Shown here one piece after another: positions 21,660-33,182 of a stretch of 64,000 bases of DNA. This stretch comes from Xenoacremonium recifei (lineage: Eukaryota > Ascomycota > Sordariomycetes > Hypocreales > Nectriaceae): positions 744,001-808,000 of the forward strand of contig WOFQ01000001.1 of the NCBI GenBank assembly GCA_012184525.1, read 5' to 3'. A program made the translations under genes and the position numbers. Positions within the stretch are counted from its first letter, which is position 1. Each line of letters opens with the position of its first letter. A model generated the notes under the pieces. That model was not told where the DNA came from, searched no databases, and saw only the letters and a program-made list of their open reading frames with translations.

Positions 21660-24600
21660 TGTGAATGAGGCCGAGGGAGATGTCGACTTGAAGATTCGGC
21701 TGATCGTGACATGACATGCGAACGAGCTCTGGAAATTTCCGGAGAAGCGCGGTCGGCTCTCGGGAGAAGTAAAATCCGGCGCTGCTCAAACTGGCCAATG
21801 AGAGGCAAGGGGATAGAGCTTCGGCGGCATGTCAGCGAAAAGTCGCTAGACTGGGGTTATCGCGGGCCGGGAAATTTAGAGCTTCAGGCGATTGAGTTTG
21901 GACCCTTTTTTTTGGAGACGGTGAGAAAGACGCGTGGGTGTTGGAGAGGCCGATCTTCGGATGGCTGGGCGATTTTTTTCTGGCTGGAGAAGGATGCGCA
22001 CACTGGAAGAGCGTCAGAGCGGTCATGATGATGAGATGGGGGTTTTGATATGACGAGTCTATGCAACCTCGGTTTCTCCCCTTGAATTTCAATTAGAGCT
22101 CTACCAATGTGCTTAATTAAGTTGATCTTCAATGTTTTTCATGGACCATCTTTCACAAAGCATCCCCTAGCTCGAAGTAAAGCTGTAGTGAGGTGTGTTA
22201 CAATCTTCCCCAACTGCCAATTTGTACCAGCTATAGACAACATATTATCCACCACCACAAACTGAGCACAAGTGCGGTAATAATCAGCTCTTACTCTGAG
22301 CTGTGTGTCTGCGTATCAAACAAAGGCGTGCTTATTACTCAATCGTCCCGAGATCGGTGTCTTCGGTGTTAATGGCCCCGGGCGGGAAGACGCGAGCTCA
22401 ACAAGCGAAAGAAAGTGAGACCGGCAGGACAGTCAAGCGCCTTCCCCCTTGTTGCGGGCGCGCCTTCCTCCAGCTCTGACCCCGTTGTCGGGGTATCGTC
22501 AAGCTCGATAGTGAGCCTGGAGCTTAGAGATTAATTTTCCTTCCTTGAATCTCAATTCTGTCAACAGCTCTTTGCATTTTCTGTTTGTCAGCTCTCATCA
22601 CCTCACGTCAATTGTCACCTCATTTCGCCTCATCGCTTCACGTAACGCTGCGACTCTCGGAGCGTCCTTGCGGAAGGAATCGTGGACGGAGATTGGCGAT
22701 TTGTTGGCAGGCTGACACACGCCCTCACTCACTCGGTGTGAGAAGACAGACGACAGCGCCGATATCGAGCTGCCAGCTGCCAACTACCGACTAGACCGCT
22801 GAGTCTGGAAAGGAGCTTTGACCTGGACATCAGAACCCTCTGCGACGAGACGGTGAGAGCGAAGGAAACGGCAGAGAGCCACCAACACGGCATTGGCGCA
22901 TACCCGCTCCTGTTCTTCTTCGTCCACGTCGCCTTTCCTCGGCAGATCGCTTCTCGTGGCTGCTGTCACCTGCAACTCCGGTACAGACACCACGGACTAG
23001 GGCCATGATGCTCTCGAGATATCCGGGACCAGCACACGTGCGATTGGCAACTCAGCACGGCCATTGGCGACGAAGCCCCACCGGACTCTCGATTGCTGCT
23101 GTCACAGGTATGTCTGATGGATTGCACCGGCATCTCATCCTCTCTCTTTGCGTTTTGTCGTGTTGCTTTGCACATTTTGCGTATGCACCCTGCACATCTC
23201 CCTCATGTATGCCCGGGCCGGTCTCCCCCCTCCATCCCCTCCATCCCCTCTGCCGTTGAAGACAGCGCCGCCATAAAGTCCCGTGGGGAAGGCCGATCCA
23301 TGGGATCCCCTCCCGGTCGCCTCCAGCGGCAGCCCGTCCGTCATGATGCAGGCCCGCTGCGACACTGCATATGCCTGCTGCAGTAGATTCAGCCGCGTCT
23401 TTCCTCCCCCTCCATGAGGAGGTGAGAGGTCGAGGGATTCACGGAGCAACGGGAAGCGGGAGGGGAGGAATCCAGCCGTCCAAACGAGACCAGACCACCA
23501 GACGAAGCAACAGCGAGGCGCCCAAACCACCTGATTGCTCTACCAACATCGGGTGAGGCCGACTACGACTTCGTGGTGAAGTTGGATCATCAAAGCTCAG
23601 CTCTGCCTCGGCGGAGAAGCTCCAAAAGATGTTGGCTGGCCGCGTCGAGTCTCCAGCTGGGCTGGCAGGCTGGGTAAACGGACAGGCCCCGGCCGGTCTA
23701 TCCATGTCATGCCGTCCAAGCCAAGCCCGCAGCCGTGATGCAGGCCAGAATGGAAACGCATACATCTCGGGTCCGGCTTCCTCCAGGGCCTACCCCGTTG
23801 CCATCCAGCTCGACAGTGGCCCCCCGTCATTCCCCCACCTCCTCCATCCAGTCTCGGCTTCTCCCATGGTCCTCACCCGCCCGTCTGGTCTGTGTGTCTC
23901 AGGCGCTGGCCCTCGCTATCGACAGGGGCAGACTGTGTGTCATGAGCAGGAATAATGCCCTGACTCCATGATCTCCATGTCTGTCCCTGGTCAGGCGGTG
24001 ACCCCAGAAATGCGCTGATTCTGGGATGCCCGGGGGTGGGAGAGCAGCTGGGGGAACCGGCCGGAGCGCTTCCAGACGGCGGCGCGAGAGGCGGGCGTGC
24101 TGCAGGCAATGCGGTATAAGCCAGCAAACCAGCCATGGAGGGATAATCCAGAGCATAACCCACCCGGTCTCCATCGCGGGCTCCTCAGGGCTCCTCGAGA
24201 CTCGTCTGGTGTTGCAGCCGCTGCAGAAGCACATTGCTTTTTGCAGGCTGTCGTTGCTTCTGCCACAGAGGTGCTCCCGCGCTGCAACACCATGCCCGGC
24301 CGATACACGCCGCATCCCGCCTGCATATAAACCTCTCTGGCTCTCTTCGTCGTCGTGGCCAAATTTCCCTCTTTCCTTCTTCTCCCTTTGGATCTGACTA
24401 CTGCTGCTTCTTCTTCTTCTCTCTCATATTCCCTATCTTGCCTATCGCCTGCTATCCGTCGGGAGAGCATCCGAACAATTGTCTGTCTGCCCCTCGCGCT
24501 CACGCATCTCTCCGTTCGCCCATTCCCTGCTTCTCGCTCACACTTTACCCGCTGCTCCCGTTTGTCGTTTGATCGGCTCCTGCTATTGGGTGATTCTGTC

Positions 24601-24805
24601 CCTAACTCGTCCGACTTATATAGATTCTGCTACCCCGCGACCGTGCCAGCTGCGACGTATTGGTACAAGTACAAGTACAAATACCGGTGCTACCCCGCCA
24701 AAAAAGTCCAGCTCGCTGCTGCTGCCCCGCCATCGGCCTCTGCCCTCAGTATCTATTACTCACCACCACCTCCTCCAAAACTCTTCCTTCTCAACCACCG
24801 CCGCC
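21660..24805. other. intergenic region and long leader upstream of alanine aminotransferase
   Basis: About 3.1 kb without a supported gene. The last 450 bp (about 24350-24805) is pyrimidine-rich, has a (TACAAG)-type short repeat near 24663-24682, and is continuous with an open frame leading into the aminotransferase. Frames between 22.5 and 24.3 kb are overlapping, low-complexity and not conserved in character. The size suggests a complex promoter or a long 5' UTR, possibly with an intron. Confidence 0.4.
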
Positions 24806-26311
24806 ATGACCAGACTCACCGTCGACAACATCAACCAGCACGTGGTTGCGGCCAAGTACGCCGTCCGTGGCGAGCTTGCCGTCAAGTCGGAGGAGTACCG
24901 CGCCAAGATCGCAAAGGGCGACACCGCCGGCTTGCCCTTCAGCCAGGTCATCTCGGCCAACATCGGAAACCCCCAGCAGCTGGACCAGAAGCCCATCACC
25001 TTCTTCCGCCAGGTTGCCAGCATACTGGAGAACCCGCGCTTGCTGGAACACGAGGATGTGCTGGTCAACGGTCTCGGCTACAAGTCCGATGTCATTGAGC
25101 GCGCACGCTGGCTGCTGAGCAAGGTTGGCTCTGTCGGCGCATACAGCGCCAGCACTGGTGTCCCTGCCATCCGCGAGAGCGTTGCCAAGTTCCTCGAGGG
25201 TGCGTCTCCTCTCCTTTCACAACTCCCAAAACAGATCTGCTGACTTGTGTTGCTTCCAGAGCGTGATGGCTACCCTGCCGATCCCGCCCAGATCTATCTC
25301 TCCGCCGGTGCCTCGTCCGGTGTCAACACCCTCCTCCATGTCATTTGCGCCGCTCCCAACACTGGCATCCTGATCCCCATCCCTCAATACCCCCTCTACA
25401 CCGCCACCCTCTCCGTCCTCGACGCAACCTGCGTCCCCTACTACCTCGATGAGCACAAGCACTGGGGTACCGACCTCGAGACCATCCGCACCGCTCATGA
25501 GAAGGCCAAGGCCGATGGCGTTGACGTCCGATGTATCGTCATCATCAACCCCGGTAACCCAACCGGTGCTTCCCTGCCTGAGGAAGACATCCGCGCCGTC
25601 ATCGACTACGCTGCCCAGGAGAACCTGGTTGTCATGGCCGATGAAGTCTACCAGACCAACGTCTTCATTGGCAAGTTCCACAGTTTCAAGGCTGTTCTCC
25701 GCAAGATGCAGGAGGAGAACCCTGGCAAGTACGATGCTGTCGAGCTCGCCTCGCTGCACTCCATCTCCAAGGGTATGGTCGGAGAGTGCGGCCACCGTGG
25801 TGGCTATTTTGAGCTCGTGGGCTTCGATGCTGAGGTCGAGGCCAACATTTACAAGTTTGTCTCCATCATGCTCTGCGCTCCCGTAATTGGTCAGTGCCTC
25901 GTCGAGCTCATGGTCAACCCTCCCAAGGCCGGCGAACCCTCATATGAGCTCTACCAGAAGGAGTACAACGGCATCTTCGAGGGTCTCCGAGAGCGTGCCA
26001 CTGCTCTGCACAAGGCCTTTGACCAGATGGAGGGTGTTGAGTGCGGCGACCCTCAGGGTTCCATGTACCTATTCCCTACCATCACCCTTCCCGAGAAGGC
26101 CGCCGAGGCCGCCGCCGCGGAGGGCCGAACCCCCGACGAGTTCTACTGCATGCGCCTGCTCGAGGCCACTGGTATCTGCGTCGTTCCTGGCTCCGGTTTC
26201 GGCCAGAAGGAGAACACGCTGCACTTCCGAACCACCTTCCTGGCTCCCGGCACCGAGTGGGTGGGAAGCATCATCAAGTTCCACAAGGAGTTTTTGGACA
26301 AGTACCGATGA
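24806..26311 (+). CDS. alanine aminotransferase (glutamate-pyruvate transaminase)
   Basis: Exons 24806-25199 and 25260-26311 (60-nt intron, GTGCGT donor, TTCCAG acceptor) encode 481 residues of a PLP fold-type I aminotransferase. It interconverts alanine plus 2-oxoglutarate with pyruvate plus glutamate. Diagnostic motifs are GNPQQLDQKPITFFRQV near the N-terminus, YSASTGVPAIRESVAKF, the IINPGNPTGASLP strand, MADEVYQTNVF, and the PLP lysine (about Lys302) in SLHSISKGMVGECGHRGGYF, which is specific for the alanine aminotransferase group. The ATG at 24806 starts the conserved domain (MTRLTVDNIN). Upstream the same frame is stop-free for at least 109 codons and ends in NSSFSTTAA, resembling a mitochondrial presequence, but no in-frame AUG was found there. 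The gene converges on RPN7. Confidence 0.93.
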
Positions 26312-26878
26312 GCTATGGGCGTCTTGATAAGAAGCGAGCGATAAATGGAATAAAATAAGTGATTACATATCAAGATGGAAAGAAAAGAAAGATTTCTGCG
26401 CGGCATTCATGGATGGGTAGACGAGTTGTCGGGTTTTTAGACAGTCAATTCGAGTATATCCACTTTGACTCTTTACTACTTTAATACTTGTCATGAAACT
26501 TCCATGAACCGACAAGTCACAAATTCCATGGCTTTCCCGCACCGTTCAACCATGATCTGATGCTTCGGCAGCGTCCCAAACGGTCATTGGCTCGCCAGCC
26601 CTGCAGTTATCCTTTTTGAGTAACTCGCCATGAGGAGAGGGCTCCATGGCCCGCGGAACCTAAAATAGACTCCAGAACCTGGATTTACATATCAAGCAAC
26701 AAAGAACTGCAGCAGTTTCTCAGACATAGATGTTTGGATCAGGCGCCCGCCAGCCAGTCTATTAACACCTATCATACAGCGCCGCCGCGGCGACGAGCTA
26801 TAGAAACCCTTGCCCCCCTCGGCCCCGAATCTTTTGAAAAAGCCCATTGTCATGTTCATCCCAGATTTCTATTTGTGT
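26312..26878. other. convergent 3' region
   Basis: This stretch holds the 3' ends of the aminotransferase and RPN7 transcripts. No gene or structured element was recognised. Confidence 0.45.
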
Positions 26879-28400
26879 TTATGCGCGCTCGCTGCCCCGC
26901 AGCCGCACGGCTTGGCCGTACTTCTGGAGCTTGGTGATCAGCTGGTCGCCCTGGCGCACCACGTCCTGGTACTGCTTGTTCTTGTCGTCGGGGCGGTTGG
27001 TCTCGATGACGCCCTTGCCGGTGACGCGGTCGATGGTGCAGGGGATGCGGCCGGCAGCGATGAAGCGGGCGAGATCCCTGGTTCGCGTGCGTTAGTATTG
27101 TGTCTTGCGGGCGGGGGAGAGGCAGAACTTACCGGTCGAGGAAGTCGACGGTCACGCCAAAGTCGTTGGCCATGCTCTCCAGGCCGACTACGCGGTAACT
27201 CTGCAGGAGCTGCTGGTAGGCGCGCAGGCGCATCTCGCGGATGAACCAATTCTTGTGCTCGTGCAGGTAGCGGTCGTGGTTGAGGAACTGCTCCTCGACG
27301 TCCGCGAGAGACTGGAAGAACGTCTTGTAGTTGCCGTTGTACAGGCTGCTGACGAGCAGCGCCAGCGGGCTGAAGTCGATGGCCATCTCGGCCTCGGGCT
27401 GGTCGGTGCTGGAGCCCAGCGTGGTCAGGTTGACGACCTTCTGCGTGGCCGCCTTGGGGGCCTTCGTGCCGGTGGTGTCGTCGGCGCCTGGGCCGGCGCT
27501 CAGTGCGCCGCTGAGGGCCAGCAGCTTGTCCTCGCCGTCGCCGAGGATAGCCTTGATCTCGGGGGCGTCAACCACCTTGGACTTGAAGTCCACGCGCTTG
27601 AGCGAGACGGAGCCCGCAAGCACGGAGTACACCACCAGGTTGGAGTACGTGCAGAGTTCGTAGCTAGTGAAGGTGGAGAGCGAATCGAGCAGCGAGGGCG
27701 CCGCGAGGTTGTAGGAGCGCAGCGTCAGCAGGTGTAGGCCCTCGTAGGCCTTGAGGCGGTTGCGGCGGTCCCAATCACCGCCCGTGTCGACGAGCGTCTT
27801 GGCTCGCTCTATGTGCTTCTTGACGAGGGGCTTGTCGCCGTAGAACAGTCCCATGCGTATTATGGCAAGCACCAGGTCAATCTTGGTGCCCAGGATGCCC
27901 GTCTTCTCGAAAACGTCCTCGTGCGCGGCGATGGCCTTGTCCTTGTCTCCCACGCGAGCCCAGAACTCTGCCCGCTTGCCCTTGGCCGCCATGACCTCTG
28001 TGTCGCCGGCCTGCTCCTCAGCCTCCTCCTCTTCCTTCTGGAAGCCCTCGAGCTCCTTGTCGTTGTCCTCTTTCAGCTTGGCGTACAGACCCTCGTCCCA
28101 GGGCAGCGTGACGGTCGTCGTCGACGGCTTCGTGGCCACCATGCCCACCAGGCTGGACTTCCGACTCAAGGGCTTGCCCGGGGCCGAAGCGCCACCCTCG
28201 CCGAAGGTGTTGAGGATGCCGTCAATGGGGTGGGCCAGGTAGCGGTAGAACGGCGCCATCTTGTCCTCGGTGATGGCATCTTGCAGGGCCTTGGCGGCGG
28301 CTTGTTGCGAGGCCTTGGAAGCGTAGGCGTTTGTGAGGGTGAAGACGTGCTGAGCGAGGGGCAGCAAGGGCCATTTCGCGTACTGAGGGTCGGAGCCCAT
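26879..28400 (-). CDS. RPN7: 26S proteasome lid subunit Rpn7 (PSMD6)
   Basis: Exons 28400-27133 and 27077-26879 join over a 55-nt intron (GTAAGT donor, AACCAG acceptor) to give 488 residues. Rpn7 is a PCI-domain subunit of the proteasome regulatory-particle lid. Recognisable segments are YAKWPLLPLAQHVFTL, YRYLAHPIDGILNTFGEG, an acidic insert (EEEEAEEQAG), GTKIDLVLAIIRMGLFYGD, and the TPR-like to PCI region with YEGLHLLTLRSYNLAAPSLL, DSLSTFTSYELCTYSNLVVY and AGRIPCTIDRVTGKGVIETN. The last of these is encoded largely by the second exon, so the intron lies inside the PCI winged-helix part. It is divergent from ABD1 and convergent with the aminotransferase gene. Confidence 0.95.
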
Positions 28401-29369
28401 CTTGGAGGCTCGTGGGGAGGAAGGTCGAAGTCGGGGTCGGGATGGGGGAGGGTCAGGAGAATCGTGGAGGCGGTGGAGGTGGAGTGTAAGTCGTCGTGAT
28501 GGTTGTTGATGAGAGGATGGACAGAGCTTGGAGCAGCTTCAAGGCAGCTGGAGAGTGACGATGCAGCCGCCTGGCTGAGTGGGTCGCCAAATCGGGGAAA
28601 GCGCCTTTGCTGGTGAGCGACATGGTAGCAACACGTGACTCGCAATGTTAAACGACGCCGACGCCGTTAAGACCATTGCATGCTATCTATGTTCTCTTCG
28701 CTCCGTAATGGACTTGAATTGCTGTTTTATGATTTTGATTGCCTATATGCGTTTTGAGTGAGGGCACCCTCCCCATAAATGATGAAGGCGAAATCGTTCT
28801 ACGCCGCCTCATATATGAGGTAGGTATTGAAGTAAAACGGCACCCTGCAATAGTTTTGACATCTCGATTAGATTGATATGTGTGCGTGTTACATACTTTG
28901 TTCTGTGTCTAGATGCTTCTTTACCTGTACTCATTGATTAAAAGCATGGCACGCTGAGTGTGGATGTATATGAATACTTTGGACGCGTTGTTGGCCAAAT
29001 ATCACCTGATTTTAACCGTCCACAATACTAAAACATTCCAAAAGCACGATAATTGAATAAGGTCATTTCTGGAATCTCAATCTGATCATGGTGTTATCTA
29101 TTCCTTTGACCAGACTGTATCTATTTTAATCTCAAATTTCTTGTACAGGGTAAGGCGTTGAAGCTCACGTGGTCCGTGCACACCCCTGCTTCTTTGCGCA
29201 TGTCGGCCGAGCGCCTGAACCGTCTCTTTGACATCCGAGTTTCTTTCAAACTTCCCTCCCTCGAATCTTCTCATTGTACTTCTTATTGACGCCGCACAAC
29301 CCTTAAATACTCGTCACAGTGACAGGACAGCGAGAATCCTACAAATTCGAAAAATTCTGGACTTACATC
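28401..29369. other. divergent RPN7-ABD1 intergenic region
   Basis: About 970 bp, with an AT-rich centre. It should contain both promoters. I saw no convincing copy of the yeast proteasome-box motif. No additional gene. Confidence 0.45.
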
Positions 29370-30821
29370 ATGGCTGGCAGCTCCAGCCCTGTGCGGTCCG
29401 ATGATCGCTCGGACATCAAGCATCGCAAACGCCCGGCAGAAGACGACGTCTCGGACGATCTCCCTCAGCCCTACAACGCCAATAAGCTCCAACCTGCGAA
29501 AAGACGTGCTCTTTCGCCCTCCGAACAGCCGCGAAAACAGAAGCGCCCTGGTGCGCGAGCAAGATTCTCCGAGGCGGAGCGCGAAGCTATCCGACAGCGT
29601 CAGATCGAACGAGAGCGAGCGGCAGAGCAACAGACTGTCGAAGCAGAGGATCGGAACCGGCCTCGGGGAGTCCACGATGTCGTGAGACAGCATTACAATA
29701 ATGTGCCCGAGCGTGGCCGTGATTGGCGGACGAGGGACAGCAAGATCAAGGGCCTCCGTGTCTTCAACAACTGGATCAAGAGCTGTATTATCCAGCGGTA
29801 TTCCCCCGACGAAGACCACACCCCCGGTTCTCGCGAGATGGGCCGTTCTAGTGGAAAGGAACTTCTCGTCTTGGACATGGGCTGTGGCAAGGGTGGTGAC
29901 TTGACGAAGTGGCAGAATGCCCCGCAGCCTATTCAGCTGTACGTCGGGCTGGACCCTGCGGATGTCAGTATCGAACAGGCTCGCGACCGCTACCGGACCA
30001 TGGCTTCTAGAGGAGGCCGTGGAGGACGTGGCGGCTTTAGGGGACGTCCTCCCCCGCGGACCTTCGATGCGCGGTTTCATGTCAAGGACTGTTTCGGGGA
30101 ATCAATCGAGAACATCGAGATCATCCAGCAGGTCGGCTTTGATCCATCACCCATGAACCGCCGCGGATTCGACGTTGTCACCATGATGTTCTCGATGCAC
30201 TACGCCTTCGAGTCGGAGAAGAACGCGCGCATGATGCTGCGCAATGTCGCGGGAGCGCTGAAGAAAGGCGGCCGCTTCATCGGCGCCATCCCCAACTCAG
30301 ATGTTCTCGGCGAGCATGTCCGCAAGTTCAACGAGAAGGCGGCCGAGAAGCGCGCTGCCAAGGAGGCAGCCGAGAAAGACGCTGGCGCCGACGGCTCGAC
30401 AACACCGCCGTCTGCTGACCCAGACGAGGGCGAGCTTGAAGAGGGCGAGGCCGAGCCTACCGCGGAATGGGGCAACAGCATCTATCGTGTGCGGTTCCCG
30501 GGTAAGACCCCCGAAGACGGCGTCTTCCGCCCGGCCTTTGGCTGGAAATATAACTTCTTTCTGGACGAGGCCGTTGAGGAGGTGCCCGAGTACGTTGTCC
30601 CATGGGAGGCGTTCCGTGCGCTTGCTGAGGACTACAACCTCGAGCTGCAATTCCACAAGACCTTCCCTGAGATCTGGGAGACAGAGAAGGATGACCCGGA
30701 TCTGGGCCCCCTGAGTGAACGGATGGGCGTGAGGGGGAGAGGGCGTGGTCCGCTGTTGGTCTCGGACGATGAGATGGAGGCGGCGAGCTTTTACGTGGGA
30801 TTTTGCTTCTACAAGGTTTAG
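29370..30821 (+). CDS. ABD1: mRNA cap guanine-N7 methyltransferase
   Basis: A single exon of 483 residues from the ATG at 29370 (MAGSSSPVRSDD). It transfers a methyl group from SAM to the N7 of the guanosine cap of nuclear pre-mRNA. The N-terminal about 110 residues are basic, disordered and KR-rich. Conserved elements are HYNNVPERGRDWRTRDSKI, then LRVFNNWIKSCIIQRY, the SAM motif VLDMGCGKGGDLTKW, VGLDPADVSIEQARDRY, FDVVTMMFSMHYAFES, LKKGGRFIGAIPNSDVL and the C-terminal ASFYVGFCFYKV. A Gly/Arg-rich RGG-like insert (SRGGRGGRGGFRGR) interrupts the methyltransferase core after motif II, and an acidic insert (DPDEGELEEGEAEP) precedes the cap-binding region. The length fits fungal homologues, which are longer than yeast Abd1. 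Confidence 0.94.
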   Translation: MAGSSSPVRSDDRSDIKHRKRPAEDDVSDDLPQPYNANKLQPAKRRALSPSEQPRKQKRPGARARFSEAEREAIRQRQIERERAAEQQTVEAEDRNRPRGVHDVVRQHYNNVPERGRDWRTRDSKIKGLRVFNNWIKSCIIQRYSPDEDHTPGSREMGRSSGKELLVLDMGCGKGGDLTKWQNAPQPIQLYVGLDPADVSIEQARDRYRTMASRGGRGGRGGFRGRPPPRTFDARFHVKDCFGESIENIEIIQQVGFDPSPMNRRGFDVVTMMFSMHYAFESEKNARMMLRNVAGALKKGGRFIGAIPNSDVLGEHVRKFNEKAAEKRAAKEAAEKDAGADGSTTPPSADPDEGELEEGEAEPTAEWGNSIYRVRFPGKTPEDGVFRPAFGWKYNFFLDEAVEEVPEYVVPWEAFRALAEDYNLELQFHKTFPEIWETEKDDPDLGPLSERMGVRGRGRGPLLVSDDEMEAASFYVGFCFYKV

Positions 30822-31236
30822 TGAGGCTTTCGGCGATCTTCTTCCTTTACAGATCTACTCGCAGGTTTAATGATTGGGCATATGAAAGGGGCTCTCGGAG
30901 CGTAATGGGCATATTGACGCGGGCGGCAAGAAAAATATAGAGCACAAGGAACCACGATAAAAAGCCAAAGAAATGTGCATTGTATGTGTATTCATGATTA
31001 TATGCGTACGCGAGCGCGGGATAAAATTGATGGAGCTGGGTATCATAAGTCAGGCCGTCTAAAAGAACTCGCGGATGTAAACTCCTCCCCCATGCAGAAC
31101 CGCCCCTCGTCCCCATGCAGAACCCCGGGATGCAGAAACAGAAACGACAAAGAATTAAGTAGCGTTGGCGAGATTAAGAAAGCATTATTGACCAAGTCAT
31201 GGGGAAGGGAGAGTCATCGCGGAAAAGGGGGCAGCC
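30822..31236. other. convergent 3' region
   Basis: This stretch separates the ABD1 and GEM1 stop codons and must hold their 3' UTRs. No further feature is seen. Confidence 0.45.
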
Positions 31237-33182
31237 TCACGGAGCGTTCGTGGCCCGCCGCCAGATCATCAGCGCAGCAACGGCGGCACAACCCGTGGCG
31301 CCTAGGGCAATGTAGAGACTCGTGCGATCAGGCCCCTCTTCGCTGCTCCGGGGGAACGCGGTGCTGGGATTCGTGGCAGCCTCGGCGAAGGCGACGAAGA
31401 GCTCGCTGATGCTGCCCCAAGTGACGCTGACGTGCAGCGGCGTGGCCATGTTAAGGGCCGCCGTGTAGGCGTCGGGCTGCAGCTCGCAGCGCTGGTTCGT
31501 CTTGTCGCGGTCGGCCTTGAGGGCGGTGTAGATGGAGGGCAGGTCGTCGAGGTGCGGGTGGCGGGCGCGCAGGTCGACAATGTGCGAGAAGGAGTCTGGG
31601 TCGGATGAGTCGTAGGCGTAGCAGACAAGGTCGCAGGCGTCCAGGCGGGCTGGGTTCTCGAGGATGGCAGGCTCGAGCTCGCCCAGCTCCTCGAGGATCA
31701 GGTAGACTTGCTTGCCGCCAGGGAGCTCGACGGAGTTGACGGCGCGGCGCGGCTTGATGGTCGGGTGGTAGAGGCCCTCGAAGGGGCGGTTGAGGAACGA
31801 GTCGAGCAGCGCCGACTTGCCGGCTCCGGGGGCGCCTAGGATGTAGCAGAGCACGACGTTGCGCTCAACACGGCCTGGACGGCGCCGGCGTTTGCGCGAC
31901 TTGGTGATCTTGAGGGCGGCCGTGACGGAATCCCGCGGGTTGGGCGGTTCGAAGCCCAGGTAGGCGAGGTATTCGATGGTTGTATTGGGCTCGATGAAGG
32001 TGGTCATGCTCCATTGGGCGAGCCAGCCCTGGAGCGTAATGTGGCCAGCCTCGTTGCGGACGGTGGACGCGGGGAACGCTGAGTCAACCCATGAGCTGGG
32101 CAGGCCTGGCGTTGGTGAGAAGAGGGAGTCGAGCTCATTTTCGTTGAGGCCTCCGTCGCTGTCCTTGTCGAACAGGAGGAACAGGTCGACAAAGAAGCGG
32201 TATCCCGCGGGGCTGAGCTCGGCAGAGCAGTATTCTGGTACCTCAAACTTGGGGTGGAGGAAGCGATCCTCCAGACTGAGACTGTCGGTGTAGTTGTACT
32301 TGCGCAGGATGATCCATATTGTCTCATGGCGACCCTTTTCAGCATAGAGCTTGTTGAGCTGCAGGAACCCCTTCTCGTCGATGCCCTTGTCGCAGTTTGA
32401 GCTCGGTAGAGATTTGGCAATAGAAAGCTTGATGTTTTCCAGATCGTCCGTCGTCAGCGGCTTATCGAAGCAGCGAGACTGGAAATCTCGCATCTCCTGG
32501 TCGTTGAGGAAGCCATCCTGGTCCTTGTCGCAGAGGTAGAAGATGCGCTTGAGGGCGTTGACGCACGCGGGCTTGAGGTGGCCCTCTTTATAGTCAAAGA
32601 GAGGCGCGATAGGGTGGGTGACGGCCTTTTGGCAGAGGAAGAAGACCTCGTTGACATTGCGGTGCTCGCGCGCGCTGGTCCGGATGCACGAGTCGATCTC
32701 GCGGAACTCGGCCATGACGGGCAGCATCTCGCCCTCGACAACCTGCGGCGTGGTGCCCTGCCCGGCCAGATCGGCCTTGTTTGCGCAGAGCACGACGGGC
32801 ACATTCACGCCCAAAGAGCGGAAGTAGGGCATCCAGAAGAGCGCAACCCGCTCATAGCTGTAGTGGTCGGCGTAGACGAGGAGGATCACATTGCACTTGC
32901 GGATCTCCTTGCGTAGCGTGGTTCGGTCTTGCGGTCTCGCCGAGGTGTCGACGATGGTTGTTGTGATGTTCTCGGGCGTGCCGATGCTGGGCGGGAGCGT
33001 GATTTGGGGCAGGACGGGCTGGATCTTGTTGGTGACGAACTGGTCCTTGACGAGCGAGGCGATGAGACTCGACTTGCCGGTGCTCTCGTCGCCGCAGACG
33101 CAGATTCGCACTGAAGGAGACAGTTAGCAGGAGATCTAAAGCTTCAGGGAGGAACAGAAGAGGGAAAATCACCAGCAGACAT
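31237..33182 (-). CDS. GEM1: mitochondrial Rho GTPase Miro/Gem1
   Basis: Exon 1 (33182-33173) carries only ATG TCT GCT G; exon 2 (33110-31237) completes a 627-residue protein starting MSAVRICVCGDESTGKSSL. The 62-nt intron has a GTGATT donor, CTAAC branch point and TTCAG acceptor. The domain order is the Miro signature: an N-terminal Ras-like GTPase (P-loop GDESTGKSS, CANKADLAG), EF-hand 1 (DKDQDGFLNDQE), EF-hand 2 (DKDSDGGLNENE), a second GTPase domain (GAPGAGKSALLDSFL), and a C-terminal tail anchor (SLYIALGATGCAAVAALMIW) followed by basic residues. Gem1 sits in the mitochondrial outer membrane and acts in mitochondrial inheritance and morphology and with the ER-mitochondria tether ERMES. Confidence 0.95.

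Noticed and set aside
22585..24330. Small frames upstream of alanine aminotransferase
   Set aside because: They overlap in several frames, are low-complexity, and cannot be joined to a recognisable product.
27105..28499. Long plus-strand frames (210 and 228 codons) across RPN7
   Set aside because: They are antisense shadows of RPN7; the Val/Gly/Leu/Arg-rich composition reflects the third-position GC of the sense frame.
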